DNA from: Simmondsia chinensis
Taxonomy: Eukaryota > Streptophyta > Magnoliopsida > Caryophyllales > Simmondsiaceae
Direction of reading: 5' to 3'
Length of the DNA stretch: 64,000 nt
Assembly (NCBI GenBank): GCA_018398585.1
Contig: JAGTTD010000012.1
Coordinates: 19,415,036-19,479,035 of the forward strand
The notes under the pieces are model-generated. The model ran no database searches. It worked only from the letters and a program-made list of their open reading frames with translations, and had not been told where the DNA came from. A program made the translations under genes and the position numbers. Shown here one piece after another: positions 43,703-55,150 of this stretch (the stretch's first letter is position 1; each line of letters begins with the position of its first letter).

Positions 43703-45631
43703 TGTTAGGAATAGTGTCATGAAAATCCATATTGGTCTTGTAATTTTACTTTATTAATGAATAAAATTAAAATTTCAGTCGTTTTCTTATTAAATTTGTG
43801 TAAATGAGCATTTATACTGTATGCGATTTTCTTTTAAGTAACGCCAATGAGATGGATATAGTCCTCAGATTATATTTTACATGTTTTTTTTCAAGTGGAT
43901 AATGAGATTAAGCCGTAGATAGACTTGGAACAAATGGTATGAAATGCTATTTGAAAAAACTCATAGTGGGTGACAAGCTTGGACTACTTATCTGTTAAGA
44001 CTATGATTTGACATTTCCAATGACTTATCTTGGTCGTGTGGATGGCGATCCAAAAGTGTTAGGTTGGGGTGTCGCATAAGATTGATACACTGAGTTGGAC
44101 CGTGTGGGTTAATTGTTTCTAGACTACTATCAGAAATGAATGATTCAACATACACTATCTGAACGACGATTTTAAATCCTGAGAGTATTCTGAAATTGTG
44201 CATGGAATGTTAATTACTTTGGTGTACTGTAAGTGAGGTCTTGATAATTGATTGAATTCCCACGTACATTGGGTAGTAATGTGAAGTGTGACAAGGATCA
44301 GGTATTCAATAGGGAATCTATAGTCTCATATAAGATAGATATGTCCCCTTAGTTGATTCACAAGCATTTGAATTAATTTAGAATCTTTGGCTAAAGTGTT
44401 TCAAGTGTTTGACATTTGGAATTTATATTGTGAATATGTTCAAGTATAAATGAATTATTCTATAAAGGGTGAGATAGTAACTAATGGAGAAGCTATGAGA
44501 AAAATAATTATAGTAGTTATAATTAATTTTCATCATGGACATATCATAGAGGGGTTGCTGTTGTAAGAATAGTCTATTTGAAAATTATCGAATAAATAAT
44601 TTAAGTCTAGGGTGTTGTGAGATTTATTTAGTGGAATTAAGTCTCATTAAATGGTAATTAAATTGTATCATGCGGTGGTAATTAATATAACCCATTTGGA
44701 GTCAGATTTAAATTGTCCCTAAGATCCCTGTGCAAGCCTCTATTTTTATTGCCATCGGAAAAAAGTAAAGAATTCATGAGATGAGTAAATTTAAATTTGT
44801 GAAACATTATTCATGAGATGAATAAAAGTTAAAAATTATAAAATAAAATAAATTTTTAAAAAAAAATTAAAATTCGTAAGATGAATTTTTTTTTCCTGTA
44901 GAAACAAAGCAGAAAAAAAAAACTAAAATCTCTGGCGATCCATGTCACTCATAGGCAGCCAATCAGTGCGTGCATGTGTCTCGCATTGGGCTACTCGGGT
45001 GCGATGCGTGCCCGCGTTCACGGCAAATCCGGCCTTGATACGTGGCAGCGGTGTCACAATTAAAACACGGTATATGCTGAGCATTGCATGACGTCGTTTA
45101 AGTCATTTTTTTTTTTTTTTTGTTTTTCGCAGTCTCACATTGAATTGTTTACATTTTTTCACTCTAGTTTCCTAATATAAATTGGGATACTGAAATTGAG
45201 TTTTGGTTTCCAATTAAAATTTAAAGGTCTCTGGAAGTGTTAACTTTCGAAGATCTAATAAGAGATAAAATTTCCGTTGAGATTTTTTCTCTTTAGTTTA
45301 ATATTTTCAGAGCTTACACTCCGGGTATTTTCAAGGTGATTTTGTGGAAGGCTTCTCAGTCTTGATTATTTTCTGGTTTTTTGGTATTTTTTATTTAGAG
45401 CAAGTCCAAGTATGTCTCTTTCCCTCCTCTTTTAAGTTTTTTTCGCTTTTCTATTTATTTATAGTATTCTTATTATACTAGTTTTAAATTCATGCTATTA
45501 TTATGAATATAGTAGAGTAAGGGCATTTATATAGGAATTTAACAACTTTAGACTTAAAATTAGGTATTTTAAACTCTTCCGCTGTGCTAGTTTAATCAAC
45601 TTAGGGAAAATTTTTGAAATTCATCCCAACA
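43703..45631 (+). repeat. 3' LTR of copia A
   Basis: TGTTAGGAATAGTGTC to CATCCCAACA, 1929 bp, aligned over its length with 25071-27602. The two copies differ at many positions, indicating an old insertion. No coding sequence is seen inside. Confidence 0.9.
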
Positions 45632-46975
45632 GTGCCACGTGGCTACCATGCATGGTCATCTCTAGGGAAGTCTGGCCTTTGGGTGCTGTGATAATGCCGT
45701 CTCAAGCCCAATGCTCGGTAGCATTATTACCTTGACTAGGGTATCATCCACTTAAGGCTTAAGATGGCTAAAGGGTAAAATAAGCTTGAGCTCGAGGGGC
45801 TGCCAGGATAGCTGCAAGAATAGCTGCAAGAATAGTAATTTCCAAGCTCTAGGCAGTTACTTAGAGTGCAATTTCAGTTGCTTGGGTCTCAAGCTTAATT
45901 CAGGAGAACGTGGGTCTTCTAGAGAGAACTTCTACTAAAAATCCGGATGTGGGCATCAAGGATTCCCTCCAAAAACTAGGACATGTTGGTGAAGAATGAA
46001 CATGTGCAAAAAAAGAGCTTAGTGGACAGATGTGGGTGGAGCTGCCGCGAAAATAGGAGCAGTTGTTATTTTCATTTTCTACAAATAAAGGATTCTGCGT
46101 TAGTCTAAAGTAGTACACATACACTCAATGCAAAAACTTCTTCAAGTTTTTTTTTTATAGCACACTTGTGCTCTTTTCCTAGGAGTAGCGTAACTTAGCT
46201 AGGCATAGTGTAACATAGATTATTGCTGTACTTACTTCTTTTGTAATACAATTCTCGAACTTCAGGTATAACTTTCTAAATTTAATATGTTCCCACAAAT
46301 CGACAAGTTGAGATTTGAGGCTTTAGTTTAAAGCTTTAAAAACCAAGGCTTTGTCCCTTGATTGCATTGGACTTAAGGCTACTATCATTGCTTAATACGT
46401 AGGGTGAACTTAGGTTCGCGCCATTGATTATGGCTTTGACGGCTAAAGCTTGTCCCTTGATTCCGTTGGTCCTGATCGAGTGACCTGAATACGATTTGCT
46501 CGACCTTAATTTTGTTAAACCTAAAGTCACTCGAGTTTTTAGAGGGTGCTAGGCTTAAAATCCTGATTGACTTGGGCTTGTAAGTGGACTACTGAGTTCT
46601 TGGGTTTGTCTTGACCCTAGTTCCTGACTTTTAAGTGTACGAGAAAAGGTGTCTGTGGGCCCTGCTCCATCATTGTAACTGCCATTTGAGTCAGGTCCAT
46701 ATCCTTTAATTTTCGGTCATAAATATACATAAAAAATCCGCAAATATTTAACAAAGTCTTCTTAATTGAAGCATAAGCAGAATTCATGGTATAACCGAAG
46801 TAAGATATACCAACATATCACAACCTTATCTTCAAAAACGGTGAGTGGTTGAGGTTAAAAACTTACGGTTCTTAATAAGGCTCACTCTCTAGTTGCAGTG
46901 AGTCGCATTTGCACGTTTGTTTTATTTTCATATTATACGGCAACCACACATACATTGAAACAAATAGAGCAAACA
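45632..46975 (+). mobile_element. Tat element, 3' part with 3' LTR
   Basis: The region 46309-46975 aligns with the Tat 5' LTR at 16597-17398 and lacks a following primer-binding site, so it is the 3' LTR. The preceding 45632-46308 probably holds the rest of the LTR or the 3' untranslated region; CTACAAATAAAGGATTCTG at 46079 could be a decayed TATA region and TTTTGTAATACAATT near 46238 a transcript end. No coding frame is supported. Confidence 0.7.
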
Positions 46976-47730
46976 CCTCTAAAGACATCTATTGCTACCA
47001 GAATTTGTTTTCTTAATGTTTCACTTTGGGGCATCTAAGTATGAGGGGAAGAATAAGTGCTTGTCAATACTAGATCTATAAATTTCTCCTTGAGATGCAT
47101 TACAACATATAAACTTGCTGATACGAAGACTGTTAGTTTGGTGAGTTGTCAGAGCTTTAGTTTTGTTTGCCTCTTTAAAATTGAGGAGCTCACTGTCTTA
47201 GAATGATGGAGACCTTTAGTTATTTCAACTGGATAAAATGATAGACAAAGGGAGAGATTGGAGACTCTATGAAGTGGATCGTCGAGGATGGGATCATAGG
47301 AGGAGAAGATAGTGGGTATAGGAGTGGAGGGAATTTAAAAAGATGGGCACTTGCTCGCGCATATGGGATGGACTTGTACTGTAGAAAACCAGAGATTGGG
47401 TGTTCAAATGCTAGTTCAATCCAAAAACCTAGATTAGATGAGGTTAGGTGAAGACCAGATTGAAGTAATAGTTATTCAGTTCAATCCTTGATTGAGGCCA
47501 CATTCAAAATTATAAACATCTTTGATTTTTTAAATATTGGTCTTGACCTAAACCTAGGATGGATCGCTATTATTTGGTGCAATTATTAGTTTAGATTTAT
47601 ATAGTTTTCAGAGTTCAATCCCATTGAGTCTGATCATCCTTAGGCTTAGATTGATTGGCACCCATAATTAAAGAGATTGATTGCAAAGAGATGGAAGTAA
47701 GAGGGGTGTCCTAGCGACCACATGCCCCCC

Positions 47731-47761
<31 letters not shown>

Positions 47762-48480
47762 AAAACAATTGAGCCCTATCTCCCTTTACGACCAACAATT
47801 CTAGCCGTCTCCCCCCTGTAGGCATCCCTCACCTTTGTGTAAGGAGAGGGGGTTTCAAGTGGAGAAAAGAAGAGAAAAAGGGGCCCGGGGGGGGGGGGGG
47901 GGGTGACTCGTAGAGGGAGGGTGTCGGGTTAGGGAAGGATGTGGGTGCAAATATGTGTCTTGTTGTTGATAGGGGAGAGGGAAAGGAAAAGGGACAAGGA
48001 TGGGGTTGTCAAAAATGTGGAAGGGAGTGCCAAATGACAAGGTGTAGTGGGTGAATGACCATGATACGTGGGCTTCGCTAGAGGTGGTTGCCAATGGTTT
48101 GTCATGGGTGGAGGTGTCAGGGAATAACGAATAGGAGTGGGGTTATTTGTAGTTGCATTATTTTATTTTGTTTTGACTAAAAATACTAATGATGTGGTCT
48201 TTTTGTATTGGTGAATATATATTCTATTTTTTATTTTATGTTTTAATCAAAATAATATGGCTTTTCCCCAAATTTTATGGAGAATACTATTCACACACCT
48301 TGTAAAAGGATTTACTATGAGTAAGGCCAAATCAAGTTAGAACCATGTGTGATTGACATTATTAATCACTCATATTATTTTTGGTTTTTTAGGTGTATTT
48401 GACTTTGTTTTGCACATATAGATCAACCAATGCTCCAATTAAGGAGACTTCCACAAATATATAACTAATAAACATAAGAA
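46976..48480. other. Non-coding region with long C and G runs
   Basis: No gene is seen. It contains a 27-C run at 47725-47751 followed by 14 A, and a 17-G run at 47887-47903. Small open frames here are of low complexity (Pro/Ser/His-rich) and unsupported. Confidence 0.6.
47725..47903. repeat. Poly(C)27-poly(A)14 and poly(G)17 pair
   Basis: The C run at 47725-47751 and the G run at 47887-47903 are 135 bp apart and complementary. Either could form a hairpin or quadruplex, and both are prone to sequencing error. Confidence 0.8.
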
Positions 48481-49774
48481 AAGGATACGGGCACAACTAG
48501 AGTGGTAGTTGGCACGACAATCAGTAAAAAACACTCCTCAAAACCTTATCTCAAATGCTTAAGAGTTGAGAACTAGAGAGAAGATAAGCTTGAGAGCTTG
48601 GAAGCCTACCTTAGTCCCATTCAATCAGGTTGTTGGCCTGACAAGCTTGACTCGAGATACTTCAATCAAGATCAAACCCCATAAGATTTGGATAGTGCGA
48701 ACCAACTTAAGCCGCTAATCCAAGACAAACTCAATCAAGCTCAAAGATAGCCAAAACCTTGAACTAATGACATAACGGAAGTAATGACATAACTTAAATT
48801 CACTATGGGACAAATGTTAGAAACTATGACAAAGGAAATTGAAAAGAAAAGGCATTGTGCTTTAAAACTAAAAATACATTTGTGATGTGGTTGTGGAACC
48901 TTATTAATGTAAGAAAAATTGGAAGAAAACACAAATTTTGTTAGGGAAATAACAGAGCAGGTAACTAAATCAGCCACCGGCTTCAAGGCACATAGCGAAT
49001 TGTTTTCCTTAAGACTTATGTCTTGGATACCAAAATAGTCTAAGAGATACAATGAAACTCAACAACCAAGTAAAAGTAAGCGCGTAGATAGAGGAAGATG
49101 ACCGAGACTTTTTGAGAGAGAAAAGAGAATGAATTTGTTCTTGTTCATTTCGCAAATGCCAAAATGGGGCTTTTATATAGAAAACAATGTGTCTCTTGTG
49201 AAGAGACACATCATTAAACATCATTAAACACTTGTTAATTATCAAGGGACACATCCCTTCAAATTAATTAATTAATTTCCAAAAATGGAAAACTAACGCG
49301 CCAAAAATAACAGTCATAACTGCTTTGTGTTTTGACACACAGGCCTATGTGTTGATACATGGATCCAAACTTTGTGTTCTATAAGTCTATGTGTCGACAT
49401 AGGCCTATGTTTTAACACAGATCCAAACTTTGGTTTCTGCATATTTAAGCCAAAATACATGACAAGTAAACATTTGAAATACTTTATTTTGAAAATACAT
49501 TAACATTCCCCCACCATTTTCAAAATATATCCATTCTCATACAATTTAAACATCTCAGAGTTAAAGGAAGTCTTTATATATAAATGAGAGTTTCTTCCGA
49601 TTGAACCCTCACTTAGTGAAGACATGTTAGAATTAGTCGAAGCGTAATGGTAGATTGACCTTTGAACCATATGAGTCCATTTGACTAACCACACATGTCT
49701 CTACACACGAGACTTACTCTCGACTACATACCTCATTTTCAACTGACACATTTAAGGCCTTGTGTCCCGCATCC
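48481..49774 (-). repeat. LTR-like sequence, probably a Sirevirus-like solo or partial LTR
   Basis: There is no coding sequence. The minus strand has a TATA box (TATATAAAAG at 49171-49179), and TGTCGACA-type palindromes occur at 49392-49399 within repeated TGTGT..GACACA strings like those in the Sirevirus-like LTR at 40431-40484. Boundaries and family are inferred; no flanking target duplication was found. Confidence 0.35.
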
Positions 49775-50016
49775 ATTGTTGGGAAAATATGACTATTGTT
49801 GGAAAAATAAACTTTGATACCGATGATTGGGTTTACAATTTTTCAATTGTGGTCACAATAAAGAGCACCTATTAGAGTACTTAAAATAGGAGACTATTCT
49901 CTCTATCTAAGCCCCTGGTTAGAGAGTCATGCTTCGTGACACCTCACATGTAAGAGTTCTCGGGAATAGGTTTATCTCTATTAACCTTTTGCCCTAATAC
50001 CGGTTGTTGGGACGAA
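49775..50016 (-). repeat. Inverted copy 1 of the LTR/PBS-bounded block
   Basis: It matches 50628-50836 and 57172-57410 in inverted orientation (GAGGTGTCACGAAGCATGAC, CTTAG.TAGAGAGAA). It adjoins an inverted LTR end at 50016/50017 with a PBS-like GGTATTAGGGC. Confidence 0.8.
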
Positions 50017-50627
50017 TTTCAAAAATTTTTCCTAATTTTTATAAAGTTTATGCAGCGGAAGGGTTTAGAATTCATAATTCTAAACCTAGGATTAATTTAA
50101 AATTTTTAATTTTAAATTTACATATTTAAATCCATAATTTAAGTCTACAGATCTAAATTCTTAATTTAGATCTACAGGCCTTTTACTCTAATACATTTAT
50201 AACAATATATAAGCTTAAATAGGCATACTAATGAATACTATAAATAAATAGAAAAGTGAAAATTAAAAGTGAAGGAAAGAAGAACATACCTAGATTTGCT
50301 CCAAAATAAAAAAAAAAAAAGAAAGAAATAATAATCTTCAGAAGAATACCAGAAATTGAGGACCACGATATTTTACGCAATGACCTTGAACTGCCCGGAG
50401 AGTGAGCTCCAAAAAATATTAAACTACGAAAGAAAAATTTGAACAAAAAATTTTCTCTCCAATTAGGTCTCTACAACAATTCCCGAAACCCTAAAAAAAA
50501 ATTTCAACTTGAAATCAAACCCTTGGAATAGGTACCTCTATTTATAGTGGGCTACCGAAGCAAAAAAAATAACAAATTCTCGATGTGGGATGGGCAGGTA
50601 TCAAAAATAAAATGCAGCGTTTAGAGT
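50017..50627 (-). repeat. Inverted copia LTR fragment (U5 and TATA region)
   Basis: It begins at the LTR end (TGTTGGGACGAATTTC on the plus strand) and runs through the TATA box at 50539-50546 (minus strand), then stops at 50627. It is homologous to the last 600 bp of the copia A/B LTRs. U3 is missing. Confidence 0.8.
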
Positions 50628-52699
50628 AAAGGGATTTATAGAGATAACCCTAATCCCGGGAACTCTCGCACATGAGGTGTCACGAAGCATGACTCTCCAA
50701 CCGAGGGCTTAGGTAGAGAGAAGAGTCTCCTACTCTAGGTGCTCTGATAGGTGTTACTGTTGTGACCGTAGTTGAGAGCTGTGAATCCAAATAGTCGGCA
50801 TCAGAGTTTTTTTTTCAACAAAAGTTACTTTTTCCAAATAATTGGTATTAGAGTCAGCCTCTGATTACATTCATAATATGCATGAACAGGTATAATAAAA
50901 TCGAAATAAATAAATGTGCGATTTAATAAAATAGAGATTTTATTAAGAAGGAAGGTTCTTTAAAGTAGTGATTTACATTGTTTAAATCATTAAAGAATAA
51001 ATTGTTAATTAAATTGTTTCTTTTACTGTAACTATTTAAATTATTTAAATCGATTAAAAAAATTAATATTTAACTAAGTTATTTAAATTAATGACTTAAA
51101 TTGTTTAAATCGTTAAAAGAGTTAATAGTTAACTAGGTTGTTTAAAGTATCGGTTTAAATTGTTTAAATCGTTAAAGAATTATTCGTTGATTCGGATCTA
51201 ACAAACTACAATTTTTGGATTACATAATATGTATAATGAGATTACGATTATTTAATCAAGATTTGTGAAATCTAATAAAACTAATCTAATGAGATTAGAT
51301 TTAATTATTTATTTTAAATTAAATTATTTTAATTTATTAAGAAAATTCTGACCACACAACATGTCAGAGCAAAAAAAAAAGGTTTTTTTTTATTTAATTT
51401 TATTTATTTATGGGATGTATAGATGTTAATACTGATTTACATTATAATTATAAATTAATTATTTTATTAATTAATTTCTTTTAGAATGAGATTCTAAATT
51501 AGATTATGAGATAATCTAAGTTGTCAATCAGTGTCATTTTAAATAAAAGTTATTTTAAATTATTTTAGAATAAAATTCTAAAATAGACTATGAGATAATC
51601 TAAGTCAATATTATTTTAAAAATAAAAAAATAATTATATTAATTAATTTTATTTTAAAATAAGAATCTAAAATAGATTGTGAGATAGTCTAAGCTTATTT
51701 AATTTTTGGAATGAGATTCTAAAATTAGACTATGAGACAGTCTAAGCTCTAAATTGCTTTTGATTTTAGGTAAAATTAATTTTATTAATTAATTTAATTT
51801 TAGAATTAGATTTAAAAAAATAAATTATGAGATAATCTAAATTTTAGTATTATTTTAAATATAAAAAATTAAATTAATTTATATTAATTTATTTAGTTTT
51901 AGAATGGGATTATAAGGAATAGGTTATGAAATAATCTATGGTACTGTTTTTAAAGTAAAATTAATTAATTAATTATATTGTATAAATTTAGAATGAAATT
52001 CTAAAGCAAGATTATGAGATGATCGATATTATAAAATGATAATGTTTTGAATAAATTAATTAATTAATTTTGGTTAATTTTTAGAATGAGATTCTAAAGG
52101 AGTTATAACATAATCCAGGTTGTAAACGCAAGTTAATTCAAAACCACTAGTTTTTAAAAAATCAAGTGGGAGTGAGGTTCCAACTGTTGTAACCTCACAA
52201 TCTCCGTGTCCGGTCTAGCAGTATAGTACGATAGACCTCCCTGCGGAGAATGTCGGTTTGCAGATTACAAAGTTGGACTTCTATTAGGATAAACCGAAGA
52301 GCAAAGAAGCGATGCGACCATGCTGCCGTGGCGTATTACGTGTATTTGTATGGAGGTTTAGGTTATGGTTTACACTTGACTAGCGTGATGCATTAGCCTC
52401 CCCAAGGAGTTCTCTTGTGTTATGTTAGAGACTAAGGTAAAGTGGTGAGTTAATCATGTTTAGTAAGAGTTACAAGAAAACATGTTAATTGAGAGTAGTT
52501 CTCACCCGAACTAGCTTCGTGCAACCCCGCTGCTGGGGAGTAAGGAGTGGTGTGTTTGGGTCATTATTGTATGCATGATAGTACAGTTTGGTGGATACCT
52601 GACTTATTGTGTATGCTAAAATGAAAGAATATATATCACTGCATTATACATGACTCTTATAAGATAGTTACACATTTATTTGCATTTACAGTTATTGAA
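50628..52699 (+). other. Copia B untranslated leader: block copy 2, second PBS-like site and hairpin array
   Basis: Block copy 2 spans 50628-50836. It is followed by a second PBS-like sequence, TTGGTATTAGAGTC at 50842. From 51283 to 52110 there is an array of hairpin pairs (see 51481-52097). From about 52159 the leader aligns with that of copia A. No reading frame is supported. The leader is about twice as long as in copia A because of the block and the array. Confidence 0.65.
51481..52097 (+). repeat. Array of paired mini-hairpins with GAG/GAA/AAA loops
   Basis: About eight units of 40 bp, spaced 45-100 bp, each have a TTAGAAT-GAG-ATTCTAA stem and an AGATTAT-GAG-ATAATCT stem. Good pairs include 51481-51497, 51501-51517, 51561-51585 (11-bp stem, AAA loop), 51987-52005 (GAA loop) and 52081-52097. 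Confidence 0.78.
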
Positions 52700-53662
52700 A
52701 TGGTTGCCACTTGTGCACTTCACACAATTTTGAAAGATAATGGCTTAACTGGACGGAATTACTTCACCTGAAAAATGAACCTGGACATAGTATTAATACA
52801 TAAGGGTCATAAGTTTGTTCTCATTGAAGCTCGACCTACGGTGCCTGCAAATAATTCTGCAGTTGCTATTAAAGAGTGTTATGAACACTGGAATAAGGCT
52901 AATGAGTTAGCCAGATGCTATATTTTGGCCTCTGTGACCAATGTACTCAAACTTCAGATGCTTGAGATGGAAATAGCAGCTGAGATGATCAAACATTTAA
53001 AGGAAATGTTTGGTGGTCAAGATAGGGCAGCTAGGCAAGAGTTGCTGAGGAAGCTCTTGAACATGAGGTGTCGGAAGGGTCGCCAGTTTATGATCACGTC
53101 ATAAAAATGAAGGCATGCTTGTCTGAGTTGGAGATTCTAGGTACTAAGATTGATAGTCAGTCTCAGTAGGACGTCATCCTCAGCTCTCTGTCCAGCTCTT
53201 TTACTCTATTCAAGTTCAACTATAAAATAAATAATAAGCATTATTCATAGCCTGAGTTGATGAAAGAGCTACAGGTAGCAGAGGGTGGGGAGTATCTACT
53301 TGACTCAGATATCAAAGGCTAGTGGGAGGAAGCTCAACAAGGGACTGACTGGAAAGAAAGGCAAATACAAAGTTGCTAGTGTAGCGACTAATCATAACAA
53401 AAGGCCAGCAAAAGGAAAGTGTTACTTTTGCGGAAAAATGGGCCATTGGAAGAGAAACTGCATAAAGTACATAGCTACTTTGCCTGCAAAGATTGCTAAG
53501 CCATCTGATGAAGGTGTGATGATATCTCACTTGGTTGAGTTATGCGTAGTTGAGAGTCCACCAGGTACCTGGTGTGTGGACTCAGATTCAATTGACCATG
53601 TCTGCAATTTGTTACAGGGGCTCAAGCTAACCAGGAGGCTACATGATGGGAGCTATACCTGA
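52700..53662 (+). pseudogene. Copia B gag and protease
   Basis: The frame starts MVATCALHTILKDNGLTG and continues with VLIHKGHKFVLIEARPTVPA and MIKHLKEMFGGQDRAARQEL. After two stops and a frame change near 53110-53285 comes the knuckle CYFCGKMGHWKRNC (CX2CX4HX4C) and the protease site WCVDSDSIDHVC, where the catalytic DSG has become DSD. The stop after NYFT replaces a conserved Trp, as in copia A, so this change may be ancestral to both. Confidence 0.85.
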
Positions 53663-53937
53663 CAGGTGAAGAGGGTATAAGAGTAGCAGTCTTAGTAGTA
53701 GGAGATGTTAGCTTAGACTTTGGAGTTAGAGTTTTTGTTATTAAAAGTTTTGTTTATTTGTACCTGCATTGGATAGGAATTTGATTTATGTGGTTTATTA
53801 AAGAATAATTGTTGATAGTTGATCTTGATTGTGAACCTTTTATTACAAGAAATAAATTGTTTATTAGTATAGGTATATGTGTGTGTGATTTATTCATGAC
53901 ATTTTGATCAAAAGTTATTTTGTACATGAATAATGCG

Positions 53938-54840
53938 AAATACTTAGAGAAGGAATTTTGCAACAAAACTACAAAAATAAAAGCAAAGTAGTATTATAAG
54001 AATAAAAAAAAGGGGACACTAATTCAAAACAGCCAGACACAACTCGACATAAAGTATATGTATTAGATGCACCTACTGTTAAGGTTGAGAATGTTTTAAG
54101 TACATGAGAACCTAGGTGTAGTGGGAGGATTGTCAGAGCATGTGATAGGTTCATAGCGGGAGCCTCAATGGTTGACCATGACGTTGAATTTGATCCTCTC
54201 AGCTATAATGAGGCAATTAAGGACAAGAATGCTGACCAATTGGTCTTAGCAATGAAATCTGAGTTAGGATCTATGTATTTTAATCAAGTCTGGAATCTTG
54301 TAGAGGCGCCTGTTTGCATTAAGCCCATTTATTATAAATGGCTCTACAAGAGGAAAAGAGGAGTGGACAGGAAGGTAGAGACCTTCAGGACAAGACTGGT
54401 TGCTATGGGTTTTACCTAAAAGGAAGGAATTTATTATGATGAGACCTTCTTACCAGTAGCCATACTAATGTCCATAAGGATGCTCCTATCCATCGAAGCT
54501 CATTATGAGATCTAGGAAATGGAAGTCAAAACAGCCCTTTTGAATGGTCGTCTTGAGGAAGACATCTATATGATGCAACCAAACAGTTTCATTGTCAAAA
54601 ATCAAGAGCATATGGTATGCAAACTTGAGAAGTCCATATATGGATTGAAGCAAGTATCATGCTCATTGAATATTAAATTCAATGAAGCGATTAAGTCTTA
54701 TGATTTTGAGCAATTGGTTGACGAACCATACGTGTACAAACGACATAAAGAGAAAGTAGTGACTTTCTTAGTATTGTACGTTGACAATATACTACTCATT
54801 AGGAATGATGTAGGGGTGTCATTAGCTGTAAGGATTTGGT
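53938..54840 (+). pseudogene. Copia B reverse transcriptase
   Basis: PLSYNEAIKDKNADQLVLAM, VETFRTRLVAMGFT, MEVKTALLNGRLEEDIYM and KLEKSIYGLKQ are RT blocks as in copia A. The active site is LYVDNILLIRND, with the second Asp changed to Asn. A stop at 54417 and a lost reading frame after 54838 end it. Confidence 0.86.
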
Positions 54841-55137
54841 GAGCTAGTTCCAGTTGGCTATGAGGATTCAGACTTCCAGTCAGATAGACCTGCCAGACGT
54901 AAGACGTCTGGGTATGTCTTTTCCCTTGGAGTAGAGCCATTAGTGGGAGGAATGTCAAGCAGTGTTGTATTGCTGACTTCACCATAGAGACTAAATACGT
55001 TGTCGCTTTAGAAGTTGCAAAGAGAAGCATGTAGGTTCAGACAAAGTAGTTGACTTTACTAAGACCTTGACTTCACTAGACCTTTGGTTCATACATAGAA
55101 AGGATGAATATAAAGTTTATAATAAATTAGATTTAGG
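54841..55137 (+). pseudogene. Copia B RNase H remnant
   Basis: A join at 54838-54842 brings RT directly onto the segment GAGCTAGTTCCAGTTGGCTATG, which matches the copia A RNase H at about 43195. DSDFQSDRPARRKTSGYVFS follows, then stops and a further deletion. The catalytic Glu and third Asp are lost. Confidence 0.75.
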
Positions 55138-55150
55138 ACAAGTAGGAGAT

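Larger units (their letters stand above)
25071..45631 (+). mobile_element. Copia element A, nested host of three later insertions
   Basis: LTRs at 25071-27602 and 43703-45631 flank a tRNA-iMet-type primer-binding site, leader, gag, integrase, RT, RNase H and a polypurine tract. Gag ends near 29268 and integrase resumes near 41105-41128; protease and pre-integrase coding are lost, and that gap is filled by an L1-type LINE and a Sirevirus-like copia. The flanks AAGAT and GTGCC do not form a target duplication, so one edge may have been altered. The coding sequence has many stops. Confidence 0.85.
52700..55150 (+). mobile_element. Copia element B, internal region (integrase deleted)
   Basis: It contains gag, zinc knuckle and protease (52700-53662), then RT (53938-54840) and RNase H remnants (to about 55100), and ends in a polypurine tract at 55138-55150 next to LTR3. 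The integrase is missing through a deletion at about 53906. The 5' LTR is replaced by the inverted fragment at 50017-50627. Confidence 0.83.

Noticed and set aside
47855..48094. Pro/His/Ser-rich small protein
   Set aside because: Low-complexity translation next to homopolymer runs, no family signature.
51481..52097. CRISPR or satellite array
   Set aside because: Repeats are imperfect, the conserved part is the stem pairing, and it sits in a retrotransposon leader; a CRISPR reading has no support.
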